Of a stretch of DNA of 8,916 nucleotides, positions 6,956 through 8,916 are shown one piece after another (within the stretch, counting starts at the first letter, position 1; each line of letters begins with the position of its first letter). A program made the position numbers and the translations under genes. This stretch comes from a candidate division WS6 bacterium GW2011_GWC2_36_7 (GTDB lineage: Bacteria; Patescibacteriota; Dojkabacteria; SC72), in assembly GCA_000991805.1 (NCBI GenBank), contig LBSF01000018.1, forward strand, positions 1 to 8,916, written 5' to 3'. The notes under the pieces are model-generated. The model was not told the origin of the DNA and searched no databases. It saw only the letters and a program-made list of their open reading frames with translations.

Positions 6956-6961
6956 CAGGTA

Positions 6962-6967
6962 ATTATA
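6962..6967 (-). promoter_or_regulatory. Possible -10 element of small RNA C
   Basis: The minus strand reads TATAAT inside a very AT-rich run. It sits about 27 nt after the U-tract of the preceding RNA B terminator, a sensible place for a new transcript to start. No extended -10 and only a poor -35 are seen. Confidence 0.35.
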
Positions 6968-6993
6968 TAATATTATGGGACAGATAGGAAGAG

Positions 6994-7036
6994 AAAAAGG
7001 ATAGAGTCCACATTGAAAGTGCTTTGGACTCTATCC
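6994..7036 (-). terminator. Intrinsic terminator of small RNA B
   Basis: GGATAGAGTCC (minus, 7036-7026) and GGACTCTATCC (7009-6999) form a perfect 11-bp stem around a 16-nt loop, which itself contains AAAG/CTTT. Five U residues (6998-6994) and a pyrimidine-rich run follow on the minus strand. On the plus strand there is no T-tract, so the orientation is clear. Confidence 0.82.
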
Positions 7037-7210
7037 AATGTCTAGCTACCAGAATAGGCATTTTTTTATATTCCTCTTCTGGGCAAAACTCCAATGGCAA
7101 AGTGTAGGATACGGCAGGATTGAAATAAAAGAATTTACAATTTCTTTACCAATATAGCCTCCTTTCTATTCTTTCCATTGAAGAGTAGCACAAAAATAGT
7201 TGGCTAGACT
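6994..7210 (-). ncRNA. Putative 6S-like RNA (small RNA B)
   Basis: The minus strand has a promoter, a self-closed 170-nt body and a terminator. The ends of the body pair as GTCTAGC (7209-7203) with GCTAGAC (7046-7040). Moving inward: an AU-rich ATTTTT/AAAAAAAT pairing, CTCTTC (7185-7180) with GAAGAG (7079-7074), CAATGG (7180-7175) with CCATTG (7097-7092) across a 12-nt one-sided bulge, AGGAGGC (7163-7157) with GCC-GTA-TCCT (7115-7106), ATTG/CAAT, and an apical stem of about 8 bp (7147-7139 with 7135-7128) closed by a GTA loop. The result is one long interrupted rod, the architecture of 6S RNA, which mimics an open promoter and binds the housekeeping RNA polymerase. Size also fits. The call rests on shape alone; I see no family sequence signature that I can vouch for, and other structured RNAs are possible. 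Confidence 0.45.
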
Positions 7211-7217
7211 TCAATAT

Positions 7218-7247
7218 AATATATGAGGATTAGGAAAGGATTGTCAA
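7218..7247 (-). promoter_or_regulatory. Sigma70-type promoter of small RNA B
   Basis: The minus strand has a consensus TTGACA -35 (7247-7242), an 18-bp spacer and TATATT (7223-7218). The predicted start at about 7211-7209 coincides with the first base of the closing stem of the RNA. A consensus -35 is rare among the promoters in this window. Confidence 0.65.
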
Positions 7248-7274
7248 TGAATATTTTAATACGAAAGGGGTGTT

Positions 7275-7506
7275 AGATGGGGAGTGTTATGTAAGTAGAG
7301 TGAAATGGTATTAGATTTTTCATCTATATTCTCACAGGATTCCCCATCTTTGTTACTTGTATTCTCTACGTTTTTTTTCTTTTGCGATTTTTAGCGAAAT
7401 CAAGATCCCAGAAACAATTAGAAACTGCAACATATTGTTTCGCAATTATTTTGTCATCCATTTACAAAAGAATTTCACCTCCATTTCTCCGTAGAGAATC
7501 AATTAC
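7275..7506 (-). ncRNA. Putative structured RNA A (no clear terminator)
   Basis: Three perfect inverted repeats are packed here. ATTCTCTACG (minus, 7499-7490) and CGTAGAGAAT (7370-7361) form a 10-bp closing pair about 120 nt apart. Inside it GAAACAAT/ATTGTTTC (7441-7434 with 7418-7411) makes an 8-bp hairpin. Downstream AGATGGGGA/TCCCCATCT (7349-7341 with 7283-7275) makes a 9-bp stem with a small TAGAT/ATCTA hairpin in its loop. GTAGAG can alternatively pair with CTCTAC at 7300-7295, so two folds may compete. A TATAAT at 7518-7513 suggests a start near 7506. The 3' end is not defined, and on the plus strand a run of eight T follows 7370, so orientation is uncertain. Only frames of about 30 codons or fewer are seen. 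Function unknown. Confidence 0.3.
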
Positions 7507-7512
7507 GACGTT

Positions 7513-7518
7513 ATTATA
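7513..7518 (-). promoter_or_regulatory. Possible -10 element of structured RNA A
   Basis: A consensus TATAAT on the minus strand lies about 43 nt after the RNA D terminator U-tract and about 7 nt before the predicted start of RNA A. No convincing -35 accompanies it. Confidence 0.4.
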
Positions 7519-7560
7519 CAATATAACTATGGGATGATAAAGATGTGAGGAAGATACAAG

Positions 7561-7607
7561 AAAAACCTAGGAGAACCCACTTAATAAAAATTTTGTGGGT
7601 TCCCCTA
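7561..7607 (-). terminator. Intrinsic terminator of transcription unit D
   Basis: TAGGGGAACCCAC (minus, 7607-7595) pairs with GTGGGTTCTCCTA (7580-7568) over 13 bp with a single G-U pair. The loop is 14 nt. GG and then five U residues (7565-7561) follow on the minus strand, giving a strong terminator. Confidence 0.85.
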
Positions 7608-7713
7608 CTTTGGTTCCAGACAAAAATCTGAATATTCCAATTTGACATTTTACTCCCTGGTATTAATCAGGAGAGATCTTTGTGGATTGTCAAACCACAT
7701 CCATCCGCTGGGG

Positions 7714-7842
7714 TTATTGAGTTTGTGCCTTCGTTGGTAAAAGGAGAATCTGCGAAGTCTGCACACCAGCCAATAAAACCGTCAACTTCAAAGAGCCAAC
7801 AACACCATGACCACGACACAAAACTTTCACGCCGTTTAACAT
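7714..7842 (-). CDS. Possible 42-residue small hydrophobic protein
   Basis: The ATG at 7842 lies 6 nt after AGGAGG, the best placed SD I see before any start in the window. The frame gives 42 residues, starting MLNGVKVLCRGHG. It has a hydrophobic, glycine-containing centre (GVVGSLKLTVLLAGV) that could just span or lie on a membrane, and ends in TKAQTQ. I recognise no family. A second frame, shifted by one base, is open for 60 codons (7849-7667, tryptophan- and cysteine-rich, ending HKDLS) but would begin with a GTG inside the SD itself, so I rank it lower. The unit could also be a non-coding RNA in which both frames are accidental. Its higher GC than neighbouring genes might reflect structural constraint or foreign origin. 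Confidence 0.3.
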   Translation of the reverse strand: MLNGVKVLCRGHGVVGSLKLTVLLAGVQTSQILLLPTKAQTQ

Positions 7843-7843
7843 T

Positions 7844-7860
7844 TTGCACCTCCTGTGCAA
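7844..7860 (-). promoter_or_regulatory. Hairpin displaying a Shine-Dalgarno in its loop
   Basis: On the minus strand TTGCAC-AGGAG-GTGCAA is a perfect 6-bp stem whose loop is AGGAG; the full AGGAGG spans loop and stem. It sits 1 base before the ATG at 7842. This may modulate ribosome access. A GGA in a hairpin loop is also what CsrA-type proteins bind, but I see no evidence for CsrA in this genome. Confidence 0.5.
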
Positions 7861-7913
7861 TAAAAACTTTCCAGAATTAGGATCAACTCTGGATCAACGG
7901 AACTAACGTATAT

Positions 7914-7943
7914 ATTATTACTCCCCCTTTAATATTCTGTCAA
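7914..7943 (-). promoter_or_regulatory. Sigma70-type promoter of transcription unit D
   Basis: The minus strand shows TTGACA (7943-7938), an 18-bp spacer, and AATAAT (7919-7914), matching five of six -10 positions. The predicted start is near 7907. It diverges from the peptidase promoter at 7971. Confidence 0.55.
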
Positions 7944-7970
7944 TACTTTCCCATAGTATCTCCATTAAGG

Positions 7971-7976
7971 TATAAT
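7971..7976 (+). promoter_or_regulatory. -10 promoter of the oligopeptidase gene (leaderless)
   Basis: TATAAT at 7971-7976 is preceded by AAGG rather than TGN. The ATG at 7982 starts 5 nt downstream, so transcription should begin at or within a couple of bases of the start codon, predicting a leaderless mRNA. Confidence 0.55.
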
Positions 7977-7981
7977 GTAAT

Positions 7982-8916
7982 ATGATAACCAAATGGAACC
8001 TAAAACTACTCTACAATTCTGAAACCGATCCTCAAATCCAAAAGGATATAGATCTCTCCACCAAGAACGTACATACCTTTATTAAAAAATGGAAAACCAA
8101 CATAGAATATACAAAAGACCCAGCGATATTAAGAAAAGCATTAGATGAATATGAAAAGTTACAAACTACTACAGGAATATGTGACAAACCAATATATTAC
8201 TTCCTCTTAAGAAATGAATTAGACCAGACAGATTCAGGTATAAAGGCAAGACTAAATCAAATAGAAGAAATAGATACCAAACTAATAAATGAAATTCAAT
8301 TCTTTGGTTTAAATATATCCAAAATCTCAAAATCAAAACAAAAATTATTTTTAGAATATGATGGATTAAAACCATACAAACACTATTTAGAGCAAGCATT
8401 CCTTTCTTCTAAATATTTACTAACTGACAAAGAAGAAAAGATTTTTAACCTTACCTCAAAAACTTCTCATTCTAACTGGGTCAATATGGTTTCAGAACTA
8501 CTTAGCAAGCAAAAAATGATGATACTTGATGAGAATATTAAGAAACAGGAGATTTCTTACAGTGAAGTAAACAAATATTTAGATTCACAAAACAAAAAAG
8601 TCCGTGATTATGCAGCAAAAGAATACAACAAGATAAATAGCAAGTATGCAGAGATAGCAGAGTTTGAAATAAACTCGATATTGGAAGATGAGAAAATGTC
8701 TGATGAGTATAGGAAGATACCAAGACCTGATTTCTCGAGGCATATTGCAGATGATATTGAATCAAAAGTTGTAGATACATTGGTACAAACAGTTACTGAG
8801 AATTTTGATATATCTAGGGCATATTTTAAAAGAAAAGCAAAGCTACTAGGATTAAAAAAACTAGCTTACCATGAAAGAAATGTCCCACTCGTTGGTGCTT
8901 CTATGAAATATGAATA
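7982..8916 (+). CDS. M3-family oligoendopeptidase (PepF-like), N-terminal part, cut by window edge
   Basis: The ATG at 7982 opens 311 codons that run off the right end; several minus-strand shadows cover the same stretch. The protein begins with the WNLKLLY phrase typical of PepF/M3 oligoendopeptidases. A long helical N-terminal region follows, rich in lysine and glutamate, and the LTDKEEKIF segment (147-155) fits the oligoendopeptidase F N-terminal domain. The catalytic HEXXH zinc site is expected past residue 350 in a protein of about 550-600, so it lies outside the window and activity cannot be checked here. The family are cytosolic zinc peptidases that trim short peptides. An in-frame stop just upstream (7973) fixes this as the first possible ATG, and its position 5 nt after the -10 supports it. 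There is no SD. Confidence 0.87.
   Translation, partial: MITKWNLKLLYNSETDPQIQKDIDLSTKNVHTFIKKWKTNIEYTKDPAILRKALDEYEKLQTTTGICDKPIYYFLLRNELDQTDSGIKARLNQIEEIDTKLINEIQFFGLNISKISKSKQKLFLEYDGLKPYKHYLEQAFLSSKYLLTDKEEKIFNLTSKTSHSNWVNMVSELLSKQKMMILDENIKKQEISYSEVNKYLDSQNKKVRDYAAKEYNKINSKYAEIAEFEINSILEDEKMSDEYRKIPRPDFSRHIADDIESKVVDTLVQTVTENFDISRAYFKRKAKLLGLKKLAYHERNVPLVGASMKYE

Larger units (their letters stand above)
7561..7907 (-). other. Transcription unit D: small mRNA or structured RNA of about 345 nt
   Basis: A promoter (7943-7914) and a strong terminator (7607-7561) on the minus strand delimit this unit. Its core, about 7681-7860, is close to 47% GC by hand count, clearly above the AT-rich surroundings. 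It contains a hairpin-displayed SD, a 42-codon frame (7842-7714), an overlapping 60-codon frame (7849-7667), and several small hairpins such as TGTGG/CCACA (7699-7681) and CTTCG/CGAAG. It lacks the T-arm and CCA end of tmRNA and the conserved GAGGAAAGTCC of RNase P RNA. I do not recognise it. A small-protein mRNA and a regulatory RNA are both possible. Confidence 0.45.

Noticed and set aside
1246..7666. The 12-mer CCCTGGTATTAA occurs at 1246-1257 and 7655-7666, both times in a hairpin
   Set aside because: A 12-base match is expected a few times by chance in a window of this size, and the flanking sequences differ.
7514..7849. The 60-codon frame of unit D stays open past its TGA for about 50 more codons, with the TGA inside a small hairpin, suggesting selenocysteine or TGA recoding
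   Set aside because: The extension runs straight through the strong terminator at 7607-7561, so it would not normally be transcribed, and no other gene here uses in-frame TGA.
7844..7860. CsrA/RsmA-type binding site over the SD hairpin
   Set aside because: The GGA-in-loop shape fits, but no csrA is seen here and the family is not expected in this kind of genome, so the shape alone is not enough.
7561..7907. Unit D as tmRNA or RNase P RNA, based on its length and GC
   Set aside because: No T-arm or CCA end and no ALAA-type tag frame for tmRNA, and no GAGGAAAGTCC-like P4 segment for RNase P RNA.

Overview
The window looks like an AT-rich genome from the candidate phyla radiation (CPR, Patescibacteria). 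The evidence is indirect: a secreted lysozyme-fold protein with a short NAWGWG-type domain, a solo CarD regulator, an IleRS of the eukaryote-like class, a PepF-type peptidase, and coding starts with almost no Shine-Dalgarno (SD) sequences. No coding frame needs UGA to be read as an amino acid, which argues against the UGA=Gly lineages (Absconditabacteria, Gracilibacteria). A Dojkabacteria- or Microgenomates-like source would fit, but I cannot prove it from this sequence.

Layout. Positions 1-562 (-) hold the N-terminal part of a membrane-anchored protein, possibly CapA-like. It diverges from a secreted lysozyme-like cell-wall hydrolase (672-1232, +) that ends in a textbook terminator. An FkbM-family methyltransferase (1284-1985, +) follows and converges on, and overlaps, a YvcK/CofD-like protein (1941-2966, -). 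yvcK is divergently transcribed from a carD-like gene (3030-3554, +), and the two extended -10 promoters lie back to back. carD converges with ileS (3569-6451, -), which has a T-box antitermination leader (about 6474-6678, -). At the right edge an M3-family oligoendopeptidase gene (7982 to the end, +) is cut by the window.

The most unusual part is 6690-7960: about 1.3 kb without a convincing long gene but dense in inverted repeats, promoters and intrinsic terminators, nearly all on the minus strand. I resolve four possible small transcription units: (D) 7907-7561, with a strong promoter, a strong terminator, a 42-codon reading frame and an SD displayed in a hairpin; (A) about 7506-7275, structured, with no clear terminator; (B) about 7210-6994, with a TTGACA promoter, a single long bulged rod closed by its own 5' and 3' ends, and a terminator, which together resemble 6S RNA; (C) about 6955-6762, made of two long bulged stems ending in a U-tract. 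The ileS T-box leader follows on the same strand.

Regulation. Several promoters share an extended -10 (TGN-TATAAT-like), and three start codons sit 5-9 nt after the -10, so the mRNAs would be leaderless or nearly so. The SD-like GGAGG motifs that I noted are in the putative small RNAs, not in front of the main genes. This suggests an RNA-rich regulatory island, but all RNA calls rest on manual base-pairing and need covariation or expression data.
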